From positions 6,198,501 through 6,262,500 of the forward strand of contig NZ_CP012830.1 in NCBI RefSeq assembly GCF_001307155.1: a DNA stretch of 64,000 nucleotides, read 5' to 3'. The notes below the pieces were generated by a model, which did not search any database, was not told where the DNA came from, and worked only from the letters and a program-made list of their open reading frames with translations. Made by a program: the position numbers and the translations under genes. Below, piece by piece: positions 25,708-34,344 of the stretch (the stretch's first letter is position 1; each line of letters begins with the position of its first letter). The stretch comes from Pseudomonas fluorescens (lineage in GTDB: Bacteria; Pseudomonadota; Gammaproteobacteria; Pseudomonadales; Pseudomonadaceae).

Positions 25708-25962
25708 ATGAAACTGTTAACGCTCGGACTCGCCACCCTCCTCGCCACCGGCTCAGCCTTCGCCGGTACCAGCGACACTTCGGCGGTGATCCACGACAGG
25801 ACCGGTTTCTTCGTCCACCTGGACGTTGCGAAAGTCCTGTCCATGACTGAAATTCCGGACCAATGTGACGTCACTCCAGCCCGTCTCGATTACCTGGATC
25901 ATCAGGGTCAGGAACATGTGCTGGACTATTCGGTTCAAGGACGTTGCACCAACGGAAACTGA
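25708..25962 (+). CDS. DUF2790-type exported small protein
   Basis: An 84-residue protein with a signal peptide (MKLLTLGLATLLATGSAFAG, cleavage after about residue 19). Its mature domain carries the features of the Pseudomonas-specific DUF2790 family (a beta-strand region 'HLDVAKVLSMTEIPDQCDV', then 'LDYLDHQGQEHVLDYSVQGR', with one Cys in each part). The start ATG 25708 follows AAGGAGA. DUF2790 genes often lie next to copper two-component systems and are presumably induced by metal stress; the perfect palindrome at 25602 and the response regulator 144 bases downstream support that here. The function is unknown. Confidence 0.85.
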   Translation: MKLLTLGLATLLATGSAFAGTSDTSAVIHDRTGFFVHLDVAKVLSMTEIPDQCDVTPARLDYLDHQGQEHVLDYSVQGRCTNGN

Positions 25963-26105
25963 TGGAATGCGGTATACACATGACTGTCCGGGAGCAGGCA
26001 ATACGCAACAAAACCTGATGATTGGGCTAAAATTGCGCGACCTGCTCTCGGCGTTCAGGCCCGTTCTTTTGGGTTGAAGGCCGACACCGAACCAAGGTCA
26101 TTCTC

Positions 26106-26777
26106 ATGAACATCCTTGTCGTGGAAGACGAGCCCAAGGCGGGCAATTACTTACTCAATGGTCTGCAGGAGCAGGGATACTCCGTCAGCCTGGCCCGCGA
26201 TGGCGCCGAGGGTTTATACCTGGCCCTGGAAACGCCTTTCGACGTCATCGTGCTGGATGTGATGATGCCGAAAATGGACGGCTGGGAAGTACTGCGCCGC
26301 CTGCGCAAGGAAGCCGACACGCCGGTACTGTTCCTGACCGCGCGCGATGACATCGCCGACCGAATCAAAGGCCTGGAGCTGGGGGCCGACGACTACCTGA
26401 TCAAACCCTTTTCTTTCGCCGAACTGGTCGCACGCCTGCGCACCCTGACCCGTCGGGGTCCGACCCGGGAAGAAGAGCAACTGCAGATCGCCGACCTGCA
26501 GATTGACGTCATCAAACGCCGCGTCACCCGCGCCGGCGTGCGCGTGACGCTGACAAACAAAGAGTTTGCGTTGTTGCACCTGTTCGCCACGCATCAGGAT
26601 CAGGTGCTGTCGCGTTCACTGATCGCCTCCCGGGTCTGGGACATGAACTTTGACAGCGACACCAACGTGGTCGACGTGGCGGTGCGACGCCTGCGCCTGA
26701 AAATCGACGACCCTTTCCAGCTGAAGCTGATCCACAGTGTGCGGGGCGTTGGCTACCGCTTCGATACGCAACCATGA
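26106..26777 (+). CDS. heavy-metal-type OmpR-family response regulator (CopR/CusR/IrlR-like)
   Basis: A 223-residue two-domain regulator. The receiver domain (1-120) has acidic residues at 8 and 9, the phosphoacceptor Asp51 (VIVLDVMMPKMDGW) and Lys near 101; the C-terminal winged helix (about 128-220) contains 'RVTLTNKEFALLHLFATHQ' and 'HSVRGVGYRFD', as in CopR, CusR and IrlR. It is immediately followed by its kinase gene, the two overlapping by four bases (ATGA at 26774-26777). A likely binding site is at 25602-25617, upstream of the DUF2790 gene, so that gene and probably this operon are induced by copper or another metal. Confidence 0.93.
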   Translation: MNILVVEDEPKAGNYLLNGLQEQGYSVSLARDGAEGLYLALETPFDVIVLDVMMPKMDGWEVLRRLRKEADTPVLFLTARDDIADRIKGLELGADDYLIKPFSFAELVARLRTLTRRGPTREEEQLQIADLQIDVIKRRVTRAGVRVTLTNKEFALLHLFATHQDQVLSRSLIASRVWDMNFDSDTNVVDVAVRRLRLKIDDPFQLKLIHSVRGVGYRFDTQP

Positions 26778-28162
26778 ACCGTCGTCATTACTCCCTCACC
26801 CTGCGCCTGGCCGTGGTGTTCGCCTTGCTGGCCTTCGCCCTGATGGCCACCACCGGCGTCGCACTGTATCGCGATCTTGAACGCGAACTGATCCGACGTG
26901 ACGAGTCCACTCTGGTCTACCGCATTGATCAGTTGCGTACTTTTCTTAATGGCAGCAATACGCTGGAACTGATCAAGACCAAACCTATGCTGTTTCAGAA
27001 CATGCTGGGCAATCGCGAATACATACTCACGATTGGCGTTCCAGGGGAAGCCCCGTTACTGCAGGTCAATCCTCGTCATATCGATATTCCCGACCTCACT
27101 CCCGTGACCATGGACCATTCCCTGTCACTGACCGATGTACAGCATCTACCCGCCGTGAACGGAACACCTTTTGCGGCCATCTCCGCAAGTATCGACTCGG
27201 GCAAGCTGAAACTGACCGTTGGCTGCCTGATGACCGAACGAACCGCCGTACTCGCCAGCTATCGTCTCAGCGTTTACATCCTCGCCAGCCTCGCGGCGAT
27301 CGTCCTGGCGCTGGCGGGATATGCCCTGGTTCACCGCGGCTTGTTGCCCGTCAGGCGCCTGGCGCAACAAGCCCACGGTATCGGCATCGGCAACCTGACA
27401 GAGCGACTCGACAGCCAAGGTGCTCCGAAGGAGTTGCTGCCAATGATCGACTCCTTCAACACCATGCTTGAGCGACTCGCCAAGGGTTTTGCGCAACTGA
27501 GCCAGGTCTCGACCGACATGGCCCACGAACTGCGCACACCCATCAACAACTTGCTGGGCGAAATCCAGGTCGCCATGCATAAGAACCGCAGCGTGGAACA
27601 TTACCAGCAGTTGCTCGCCTCCAACGTCGAAGAACTCGAACGCCTGGCACGCATGCTCGACAACATTCTGTTCCTTGCTCGTACTGATCCCGGTAGCGCT
27701 CGTGATCAGCGCCAGGAACTGGGTGCCGCCGACGAGCTGGAACGCGTAGCCGATTACTTTGAAGGCCTGGCCGCGGACGTCGACATGACCATCCGCGCGG
27801 AGGGCGACGGCCTTATCTGGGCCGAGCCCATGCTGCTACGCCGCGCCTTGGCCAACCTGTGCGCCAATGCGATCAAATATGGCGCACCTCATTCCGAACT
27901 GTTGATCCAGGCCACACCGTCCGAGGACGGCATCAATCTGCGCGTGCGCAACTACGGAACCACCATTCCGGCGGAACACCTTCCAAGATTATTCGAGCGT
28001 TTCTACCGCGTTGACCCATCACGCGAGCGCTCGGCCCAGTCCAATGGCCTGGGGCTTTCGATCGTCGCCACGATCATGCAACTGCACAGTGGCCGCTACA
28101 GCGTCACCAGCGAAAATGGCGTGACCTGTTTCGATCTGTTTTTCCCGATACGGGAACAGTAA
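26774..28162 (+). CDS. heavy-metal sensor histidine kinase (CopS/CusS/IrlS-like)
   Basis: A 462-residue membrane kinase. Membrane helices are at about residues 10-32 and 164-186, with a periplasmic sensor of some 130 residues between them; a HAMP domain follows, then HisKA with the phosphoacceptor 'STDMAHELRTPINN' (around residue 250), and HATPase_c with N-box 'NLCANAIKYGA' and G-box 'GLGLSIVAT'. It would autophosphorylate when it senses metal in the periplasm and transfer to Asp51 of the overlapping regulator. The sensor lacks a clear His/Met-rich metal motif, so the ligand is not certain. Confidence 0.93.
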   Translation: MNRRHYSLTLRLAVVFALLAFALMATTGVALYRDLERELIRRDESTLVYRIDQLRTFLNGSNTLELIKTKPMLFQNMLGNREYILTIGVPGEAPLLQVNPRHIDIPDLTPVTMDHSLSLTDVQHLPAVNGTPFAAISASIDSGKLKLTVGCLMTERTAVLASYRLSVYILASLAAIVLALAGYALVHRGLLPVRRLAQQAHGIGIGNLTERLDSQGAPKELLPMIDSFNTMLERLAKGFAQLSQVSTDMAHELRTPINNLLGEIQVAMHKNRSVEHYQQLLASNVEELERLARMLDNILFLARTDPGSARDQRQELGAADELERVADYFEGLAADVDMTIRAEGDGLIWAEPMLLRRALANLCANAIKYGAPHSELLIQATPSEDGINLRVRNYGTTIPAEHLPRLFERFYRVDPSRERSAQSNGLGLSIVATIMQLHSGRYSVTSENGVTCFDLFFPIREQ

Positions 28163-28234
28163 GGGCGTCAGTTCGGTTTTCTGCTCCTGACACACTAGAC
28201 TGCGACCGAACTCACCCACTGGGCACAACCGAGC

Positions 28235-29134
28235 ATGAACCAACTTTTAGCCATTCGCGTGTTTGCCCGGGTCGTCGAAGCAGGTTCATTTACCAAGGCA
28301 GCCGACTCTTTGGAAATGCCAAAAACTTCGGTGAGCAAGCTGATACAGGAGCTGGAAAGTTTTCTGCGCGTGCGCTTGCTACAACGCACCACTCGCAGCG
28401 TGACCGTCACCGCAGACGGGGCCAAATATTATGAGCAAACCGCACGAATCATCCGGGACCTGGAGGAGATTGATGCCGGTTTTCAAAGCACGCTGTTCAA
28501 TCCTCGCGGGAAAATCCATGTCGATGTCGGTAGCTCCGTGGCGACCGCACTGATCATTCCCGCCCTGCCTGAATTCTTTGCGCGTTTTCCCGACATTGAG
28601 ATCGACTTGGGCGTGAGCGATCGGCATGTCGATTTGATCAGCGACAACGTCGACTGTGTCATACGCGGCGGCCCCCTCATGGAGCAGTCCCTGGCGGCCA
28701 GATTCCTGGGCCAGGCATCCTGGATCACCTGCGCCACACCCGCCTATCTGCAACGTTTTGGTGTTCCCGCTCATCCACGGGAACTGGAAAACGATCATCG
28801 CGTCATCTGTTATCAATCGGCTCGAACCAATCGAGTGATCCCGGCAGTATTTCAGCGAGGTGACGAGAAATTCGAAGTGATCGGCAGCGGTGTACTGAGT
28901 GTCAATGAAAGCAACGCGCACATTGCTGCGGGACTAGCGGGGCTGGGGGTAATCCATACGTTCAACTATGCAGTGCAACCCTACATCGAGACCGAAGTAC
29001 TGGTACCCATCCTGCAAGACTGGCGCCCAGCCCCGTATCCCTTTCATGTCGCCTACCCGCCCAACCGCAACCTCAGCAATCGGGTTCGCGTGTTCATCGA
29101 CTGGCTGGTGGAGCATTTTTCCACGTTGAAATGA
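28235..29134 (+). CDS. LysR-type regulator
   Basis: A 299-residue LTTR beginning MNQLLAIRVFARVVEAGSFT; the helix-turn-helix reads 'SFTKAADSLEMPKTSVSKLI'. This subgroup (MNQLxAMRxFxRVVExGSF) is the commonest LTTR type in proteobacteria and is often paired with an SDR gene. Here the SDR gene at 29235 is convergent rather than divergent, 100 bases downstream, so pairing by position alone is weak. It begins 72 bases after the kinase gene with its own spacing. Effector and targets are unknown. Confidence 0.9.
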   Translation: MNQLLAIRVFARVVEAGSFTKAADSLEMPKTSVSKLIQELESFLRVRLLQRTTRSVTVTADGAKYYEQTARIIRDLEEIDAGFQSTLFNPRGKIHVDVGSSVATALIIPALPEFFARFPDIEIDLGVSDRHVDLISDNVDCVIRGGPLMEQSLAARFLGQASWITCATPAYLQRFGVPAHPRELENDHRVICYQSARTNRVIPAVFQRGDEKFEVIGSGVLSVNESNAHIAAGLAGLGVIHTFNYAVQPYIETEVLVPILQDWRPAPYPFHVAYPPNRNLSNRVRVFIDWLVEHFSTLK

Positions 29135-29234
29135 ACAGGCTCACTCGGGTCAAAGGCGTGGTACCGACATGCCGCGCTGATGAAAGAGCAATCGTCGAAA
29201 CACCGCGCAGGTGCTTCGACTCAAGCCATGGCAA

Positions 29235-29984
29235 TCAGATTTGCGCGGCACCGCCGTCGACGAACAATTCGATGCCGTTGATGAAGCTGCTGTCATCGGA
29301 CGCCAGGAACAACACCGCTTTAGCGACCTCTTTCGGATCACCCAGACGCCCCATCGGAACGAGGCTGGCCAGATGCGTATGCAGGCCGTCGAGATGTTCT
29401 GCTGGCACCAGGCCTGCCAGACCCGGCGTGGCGACCGGGCCAGGACTGATGGCGTTCACGCGAATGTTGCGAGGCTTCAGGTCAAGCAGCCAGGACCGGG
29501 CAAAGTTTCGTACAGCGGCTTTGCTCGCACTGTAAACGCTGAAGTTTTCGGTGCCTTGGGTGGCCGTGGTAGACGCCGTCAGGATCACCGAACCTCCGTC
29601 TTTGAGCAGTGGCAGCGCCTTCTGTACGGTAAAAAGCAGGCCTTTGACGTTGACACTGAAAATACGATCAAAATGCTCTTCAGTGATCGAGCCCAGCGGC
29701 AGCATGTCGCCGCCACCCGCATTGGCAAATACGATGTCGAGATGCCCGGCTTGTGCGGCGATGTGTGAAAAAACCCGGTCCAGATCGGCCAGGCTCGCCA
29801 CGTCGCCCCTGATCCCGACCGCTTTTTCGCCAATCAGCGTGACGGCCGCATCCAGCTCGGCCTGACGACGGCCGGTGATGAAGACCGTTGCGCCCTGTGC
29901 TGCAAGCTCCTGCGCGGATGCCAGGCCAATGCCGGTGGTGCCGCCAGTGACCAATGCAACTTTACCCGCCAGTTTATTACTCAT
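29235..29984 (-). CDS. classical short-chain dehydrogenase/reductase
   Basis: A 249-residue classical SDR. The TGxxxGIG cofactor motif is 'VTGGTTGIGLASAQELA', followed by the structural 'NAGGG' and the catalytic Ser with Tyr-x-x-x-Lys 'YSASKAAVRNFAR'; the 'ISPGPVATPG' loop is also standard. It would reduce or oxidise a ketone/alcohol with NAD(P); the Arg-containing first loop (GRRQAE) suggests NADP preference. ATG 29984 has GGAGAT ten bases upstream. The convergent LysR at 28235 could regulate it. The substrate cannot be derived from the sequence. Confidence 0.9.
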   Translation of the reverse strand: MSNKLAGKVALVTGGTTGIGLASAQELAAQGATVFITGRRQAELDAAVTLIGEKAVGIRGDVASLADLDRVFSHIAAQAGHLDIVFANAGGGDMLPLGSITEEHFDRIFSVNVKGLLFTVQKALPLLKDGGSVILTASTTATQGTENFSVYSASKAAVRNFARSWLLDLKPRNIRVNAISPGPVATPGLAGLVPAEHLDGLHTHLASLVPMGRLGDPKEVAKAVLFLASDDSSFINGIELFVDGGAAQI

Positions 29985-30168
29985 TTTTGAATCTCCGATT
30001 GACTGCGTAGTGGGGTTTTCAGCTCGGTGTTTAAAACCGGTGAAGCCACTCTATGCCTGCGGATTTCACAGAAAAATGAGGTAAATCCGTTATGTCTGTC
30101 CATGTGCATGGACAATGGAAATACACGGGCGCATCAGTAGTAACCGCTACGTTGAAGCACTTGCATGG

Positions 30169-30235
30169 AAAGGGGGATAGACTTATTTATCTGCCATCAG
30201 ACTCGACAGCAATGAAAAATAATTCTGTCCCCTTT
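30169..30235 (+). repeat. dispersed repeat family A, full copy
   Basis: Begins AAAGGGGGATAGACTTATTT and ends TAATTCTGTCCCCTTT, so the ends are inverted copies of AAAGGGGACAGA. The other near-complete copy is at 45149-45214; partial copies are at 36966, 50871, 52721 and 63298. It resembles the RAYT/IS200-linked intergenic repeats of Pseudomonas, but that link is not proven. Confidence 0.7.
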
Positions 30236-30288
30236 TGCGCCGGCTGGATCTGCGGCGCGGTCGGAAAATGCCCTGCACGCTGGGTTAA

Positions 30289-31500
30289 GTGAACTCGCCG
30301 GTCCTTTCCCGTCTGCTATGCGTGCGAGGCTTGCGGGCATTCGCCGACGGTTACGTCAGCTTACTGCTGCCACTGTATCTGCTGGCATTGGGCATGCAGC
30401 CGCTTCAAGTCGGGATGATCGCCACCGGCACGTTGTTAGGCTCAGGTGTATTGACGCTCCTGGTAGGCCTCTATGCTCATCGTTTTACCTACCGTCTGTT
30501 GCTGCTGATGGCCTCGCTACTCATGACGGGAACCGGCTTTGGTTTTGCGACTGTCACCGATTTCTGGCCTTTGCTGGTGATTGCTATCGTCGGGACATTG
30601 AATCCGTCCAGCGGCGACGTCAGCGTATTCTTGCCGCTAGAGCACGCCGTGCTTTCCGGCATAGTGGACGAACGTCAGCGGACGGCGGTGTTTGCCCGCT
30701 ATAGTCTGATCGCTGCATTGGCTGCTGCATTGGGGGCGCTGGTCGCAGGTGCGCCTGATTGGATAGTCGCGACATCCGGGCTCGACAGGAAGAAAGCGCT
30801 ACAAGCGATGTTTCTCCTTTACGGCTTATTAGGACTGGCATCGGCGCTGATTTACTCCACGCTACCTCAGGCGATCGGCACGGACGAGCACAAGGCACCG
30901 GCTGCGCCGTTACAAAAATCGAAACGGGTCGTTTATACCCTCGCAGCCTTGTTTAGCCTGGATGCGTTCGGGGGTGGCTTCGTAGTGCAATCGATGATCG
31001 CCTTGTGGCTTTTCCAGAAATTTCAGCTTTCCACCACGGTCGCAGGGCAGATTTTTTTCTGGACCGGAGTATTGACGGCGTTTTCATATCTGGCAGCGAA
31101 TCGCATAGCCGATCGGTTTGGACTCGTGAATACGATGGTGTTTACCCACTTACCCTCCAGCCTGTTCCTGATCCTCATTCCTCTGATGCCGACATTGAAC
31201 CTGGCAATCATCCTGCTGCTTGCACGCAGCGCGTTGTCGCAAATGGATGTTCCGACCCGTAGCTCCTACATCATGGCAATCGTGCCACGTGGGGAGCGCG
31301 CAGCTGCGGCCAGTATCACGACGGTCCCACGAAGCCTGGCGTCGGCGTTGAGCCCACTGCTCGCTGGTTATTTGCTGGGCTTATCGACGTTTGGTTGGCC
31401 GTTGGTGATCGCGGGCGGCTTGAAGATCACCTACGACTTACTGCTGCTGAGCCTGTTTCGGGATATACGGCCACCAGAAGAAAGCGGCCAGAAGCGCTAG
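30289..31500 (+). CDS. MFS transporter
   Basis: A 403-residue protein with about 12 membrane segments, in two bundles separated by a polar loop (SALIYSTLPQAIGTDEHKAP, around residues 185-210). MFS-type features include 'LLVGLYAHRFTYRLLLLM' in loop 2-3 and 'YLAANRIADRFGLVNTMV' in the second half. The start is a GTG at 30289; no clear ribosome site was seen, so translation may begin at a nearby Met. The substrate is unknown. It is not linked to a regulator gene; the repeat A copy at 30169-30235 lies just before it. Confidence 0.82.
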   Translation: MNSPVLSRLLCVRGLRAFADGYVSLLLPLYLLALGMQPLQVGMIATGTLLGSGVLTLLVGLYAHRFTYRLLLLMASLLMTGTGFGFATVTDFWPLLVIAIVGTLNPSSGDVSVFLPLEHAVLSGIVDERQRTAVFARYSLIAALAAALGALVAGAPDWIVATSGLDRKKALQAMFLLYGLLGLASALIYSTLPQAIGTDEHKAPAAPLQKSKRVVYTLAALFSLDAFGGGFVVQSMIALWLFQKFQLSTTVAGQIFFWTGVLTAFSYLAANRIADRFGLVNTMVFTHLPSSLFLILIPLMPTLNLAIILLLARSALSQMDVPTRSSYIMAIVPRGERAAAASITTVPRSLASALSPLLAGYLLGLSTFGWPLVIAGGLKITYDLLLLSLFRDIRPPEESGQKR

Positions 31501-31576
31501 ACAGGGGCATGCCGAGACAAGGGGGAACTCGTTCATTCGGATGTAAAATGATGTCTCGGTACAGAGGGCCCGAGAC

Positions 31577-32371
31577 ATGAAAGCGATTATCTACTTGATC
31601 ATTGGAGTGCTTGCGTGCCTGTCCACTCCCGTGACCTTTGCTCAGGACCAGTTTGCCTACACCGTTTCCAACAGCGTCCTCAGAACCGGCCCGGACCTCG
31701 CCTATCCGCCCATCATGACCGTACCTCGGGGCTCGAGGCTGACGATCTATGGCTGCCTCAGTGACTGGCGGTGGTGCGATGTCAGCTGGCATGGCGAACG
31801 CGGTTGGATAGCCGGCAACTTACTTGAGTACGATTACGCCGGGCGGCGCGTATACATCCCCGACTATGGCGCCCAGATAGGTATGCCGACTCTGATCTTC
31901 GGCTTCGACAGCTACTGGAACCGCCACTACCGCGATCGGGACTGGTTCCGCCATCGCGCTCACTGGCGTCACATACACATGCTTTCACGGCCACAGCAGC
32001 CGCAACAGCGACTGCCTCAACAGCAGCGCGAGACGGGACAGCTACCGCATCAGCCGCTGCAACAACCGCAGCCGCTGCCACAACAGAGGCTGCCTCAACA
32101 ACAGCGCGAGGCGGGACAACTGCCGCATCAGCCGCTGCAACAACCGCAGCCGCTGCCTCAACAGAGGCTGCCTCAACAGCAGCGCGAGACGGGACAACTG
32201 CCGCATCAGCCGCTGCAACAACCGCAGCCGCTGCCACAACAGAGGCTGCCTCAACAGCAGCACGAGGCGGGACAGTTACCGCATCAGCCGCAGCAACAAC
32301 CGCAGCCGCTGCCGCAACAGAAACCGCAACGCCAGCAGCATCCGTCTCAGCAGCAAGGGCCGCAGCAATGA
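31577..32371 (+). CDS. exported SH3-domain protein with Gln/Pro-rich repeat tail
   Basis: A 264-residue protein: signal peptide 1-22 (MKAIIYLIIGVLACLSTPVTFA), a bacterial SH3b domain (about 27-92: 'SVLRTGPDLAYPPIMTVPRG', then 'WRWCDVSWHGERGWIAGNLLEY'), an aromatic and Arg/His-rich linker with 'YWNRHYRDRDWFRHRAHW', and a low-complexity Gln/Pro/Leu tail (about 137-264). The tail contains four 26-residue repeats encoded by a 78-base minisatellite at 32003-32314. SH3b proteins often bind the cell wall or remodel the periplasm. Repeat number may differ between strains without breaking the frame. Confidence 0.85.
   Translation: MKAIIYLIIGVLACLSTPVTFAQDQFAYTVSNSVLRTGPDLAYPPIMTVPRGSRLTIYGCLSDWRWCDVSWHGERGWIAGNLLEYDYAGRRVYIPDYGAQIGMPTLIFGFDSYWNRHYRDRDWFRHRAHWRHIHMLSRPQQPQQRLPQQQRETGQLPHQPLQQPQPLPQQRLPQQQREAGQLPHQPLQQPQPLPQQRLPQQQRETGQLPHQPLQQPQPLPQQRLPQQQHEAGQLPHQPQQQPQPLPQQKPQRQQHPSQQQGPQQ
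32003..32314 (+). repeat. in-frame minisatellite, four 78-base units
   Basis: Units at 32003-32080, 32081-32158, 32159-32236 and 32237-32314. Each encodes QQRLPQQQREAGQLPHQP plus eight residues (LQQPQPLP), with Thr or Ala at one position and His or Arg at another in single units. The period is a multiple of three, so copy changes keep the frame. Confidence 0.9.
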
Positions 32372-32403
32372 AAAATATATCGATGCCCTTTCCATGTCCT
32401 TGG

Positions 32404-32430
32404 CGACAGGCAGAAATCGGCCGACCGTGT
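32404..32430 (+). repeat. dispersed repeat family B copy
   Basis: CGACAGGCAGAAATCGGCC followed by GACCGTG. Family B (consensus GACAGGCAGAAATCGGCCAGAAGC or similar) recurs at 34303, 41625, 42062, 43996, 44642, 54814, 60762 and 63264. Confidence 0.6.
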
Positions 32431-32454
32431 TGAAAAAGTCGGCTTCGGTTTCCA

Positions 32455-33390
32455 CTAGTGTTTACACATCAGGCCATGCAGAACGCCGAACCTTAAGCCT
32501 GGCTCGGACGGAGTCATATGCGGGATACCAAATACCTTGAACGCCGCCAGCATGAGCACCAGGCCGCCGGGCAAGGCGCTCAGGCGATGGGTTGGCAAAC
32601 CCGCTAATTTGAGTCGTTTCACATGCCCCGCTTCCAGCAGACGCAATGACAGACGCAACAGACCGCCGTAGGTGATACCGCTTTGGCCGTAGTCGTTCAA
32701 TCCATTGGCCTTGAGCACTTTGGCCAGCATCCTTGCGGTACCTGAAGAACCGATAGTCTGCTGCCAACCGAGTGCGCGATAACGACGTGCAACTTTCTCA
32801 AACTGTAGAGTGGCCACCCGCTCAGCCTCGAGGAGCGCTTGAGCCGTGATATCACCGCCCTGAAAGTAACGTGCACCAAAGGTGCCGCTGCCGATGGCAA
32901 TACTCTCGGTCAACAGGGGGTGAGCACCCTGCCCCAGAATCAATTCAGTTGAACCACCGCCGATGTCCACGACCAGTCGCATACTCTCGGTACCCGGTAT
33001 CGTGTGGGCAACCCCGGCGTACACCAGTTGGGCCTCTTCATGCCCGGAGAGGACATCAATACGAAAACCTAAATGCCGCTCTGCACTGCCCAGAAACAAT
33101 TGAGCATTATCTGCTTCGCGGACGGCACTGGTCGCCACCGCACGTACACGACCGGCCTCAAAGCCGCGTAACTTTTTGCCAAATCGCGCCAGTGCCTGCC
33201 ATCCCCGATCCAGCGCCAGTTCGTTCAGCGACCCGCCCTGAAATCCCTCCGCCAAGCGGACAGGCTCACGCAGGGTTTTCACCTCCTGGATAACGAATTG
33301 CTGGTTCCGTTTGACCGACTGGCCAATCATCATGCGGAACGCATTGGAACCCAGGTCAATGGCCGCAAACAGGGAGGCGTCTCCTTTCAT
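32455..33390 (-). CDS. Ppx/GppA-family phosphatase (short form)
   Basis: A 311-residue protein of the sugar-kinase/Hsp70-like fold. Motifs include 'FAAIDLGSNAFRMMIGQ' (phosphate 1), 'ATSAVREADNAQLFLG' and 'RLVVDIGGGSTELILGQG' (phosphate 2). Members hydrolyse inorganic polyphosphate or pppGpp. At about 310 residues it lacks the C-terminal HD-like domain of the full-length Ppx/GppA (about 500). The start is ATG 33390 with GAGGAAT seven bases upstream; the open frame reaches to 33495 but with no ribosome site. It has no operon partner. Confidence 0.9.
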   Translation of the reverse strand: MKGDASLFAAIDLGSNAFRMMIGQSVKRNQQFVIQEVKTLREPVRLAEGFQGGSLNELALDRGWQALARFGKKLRGFEAGRVRAVATSAVREADNAQLFLGSAERHLGFRIDVLSGHEEAQLVYAGVAHTIPGTESMRLVVDIGGGSTELILGQGAHPLLTESIAIGSGTFGARYFQGGDITAQALLEAERVATLQFEKVARRYRALGWQQTIGSSGTARMLAKVLKANGLNDYGQSGITYGGLLRLSLRLLEAGHVKRLKLAGLPTHRLSALPGGLVLMLAAFKVFGIPHMTPSEPGLRFGVLHGLMCKH

Positions 33391-33645
33391 ACGGGTATTC
33401 CTCGCAAATTCATCAGCCATCAGGCGGAGCACTGCTGAGCGCTCAAGACGGTTTGCGAGGATCTTGCCATCGGTTCGATGACGCCAAGATGACACCCACT
33501 CTCCAATTTCAATGCAACAGGCACCGGACCAACCTGTCTGGCAGAAGCCGAAGCGTTCGTAAAAAGACTGGAAGATCGTGCAGTCGCAGAAGGCAACCCG
33601 CCATGTGCTAACGTTCGCGCGTCATCACTTTGAAGTCATACACCG

Positions 33646-34266
33646 ATGTCTATTGCAGATAATCTCCTCGCCTTTACCTTCGCAGCCACTCTGCTAACAC
33701 TGACGCCCGGCCTCGATACCGCTCTGGTTTTGAGAACCGCAACGGTGGAAGGTAAGCAACAGGCGTTTCGCGCTGCGCTGGGTATCAATGCTGGCTGCTT
33801 ACTGTGGGGCGCCGCTGTCGCCTTTGGCCTGGGTGCTCTGATTGCGGTATCGGAGCTGGCGTACAGTCTGTTGAAATACTGCGGCGCCGCTTATCTGGCA
33901 TGGCTCGGATTGAACATGTTGCTGCGCCCGCGTAGCTCACTGTCGCCCGTCGAAGATGACGGCAAGCCAAATGCAAACTGGTTCCTGAAGGGCATGATGG
34001 GGAACGTCCTCAATCCCAAAATCGGCATTTTCTACGTCTCTTTTCTCCCTCAATTTATCCCCCACGGGCACAGCCTGGTTGCCTGGACATTTGGTTTGGT
34101 CAGCATTCACGTGGTGCTGGGTTTGATGTGGTCTTCGACGTTGATTGGCGCTACTCAATCCCTTGCCGGCGTTCTGCGGCGTAAGAAAGTGATCAAGTGG
34201 ATGGATCACACCACAGGCATGGTCTTTGTTCTGTTCGCAGCCGGGCTGGCCTTTAGCAAGCGCTGA
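33646..34266 (+). CDS. LysE/RhtB-family amino acid exporter
   Basis: A 206-residue inner-membrane protein with about six hydrophobic segments. It begins MSIADNLLAFTFAATLLTLT, directly followed by PGLDTALVLRTA, the typical LysE/RhtB N-terminal motif; 'YCGAAYLAWLGLNMLLRPRS' and 'LNPKIGIFYVSFLPQFI' are also hallmark. It would export an amino acid or derivative such as homoserine, threonine or leucine. ATG 33646 is used. It is followed by a copy of repeat B at 34303 and is not linked to a regulator gene. Confidence 0.92.
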   Translation: MSIADNLLAFTFAATLLTLTPGLDTALVLRTATVEGKQQAFRAALGINAGCLLWGAAVAFGLGALIAVSELAYSLLKYCGAAYLAWLGLNMLLRPRSSLSPVEDDGKPNANWFLKGMMGNVLNPKIGIFYVSFLPQFIPHGHSLVAWTFGLVSIHVVLGLMWSSTLIGATQSLAGVLRRKKVIKWMDHTTGMVFVLFAAGLAFSKR

Positions 34267-34302
34267 TGGCGACTTAACCTCCAGGCTGATTGCGGCCTTT
34301 TT

Positions 34303-34332
34303 CGATAGGCAGCAATCGGCCAGAAACCGTCC
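34303..34332 (+). repeat. dispersed repeat family B copy
   Basis: CGATAGGCAGCAATCGGCCA followed by GAAACCGTCC, between the LysE gene and the stop of the MFS gene. Confidence 0.6.
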
Positions 34333-34344
34333 TTCGGATTACAG

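Noticed and set aside
30092..30292. 66-residue open frame before the MFS gene
   Set aside because: Runs through repeat A and has no conserved content or clear ribosome site.
31782..32263. Ala-rich and Leu/Arg-rich minus-strand frames over the minisatellite
   Set aside because: Antisense translations of the repeat; no coding evidence.
32003..32314. CRISPR-like impression of regular repeats
   Set aside because: The units are contiguous and coding, with no unique spacers and no cas genes; it is an in-frame minisatellite.
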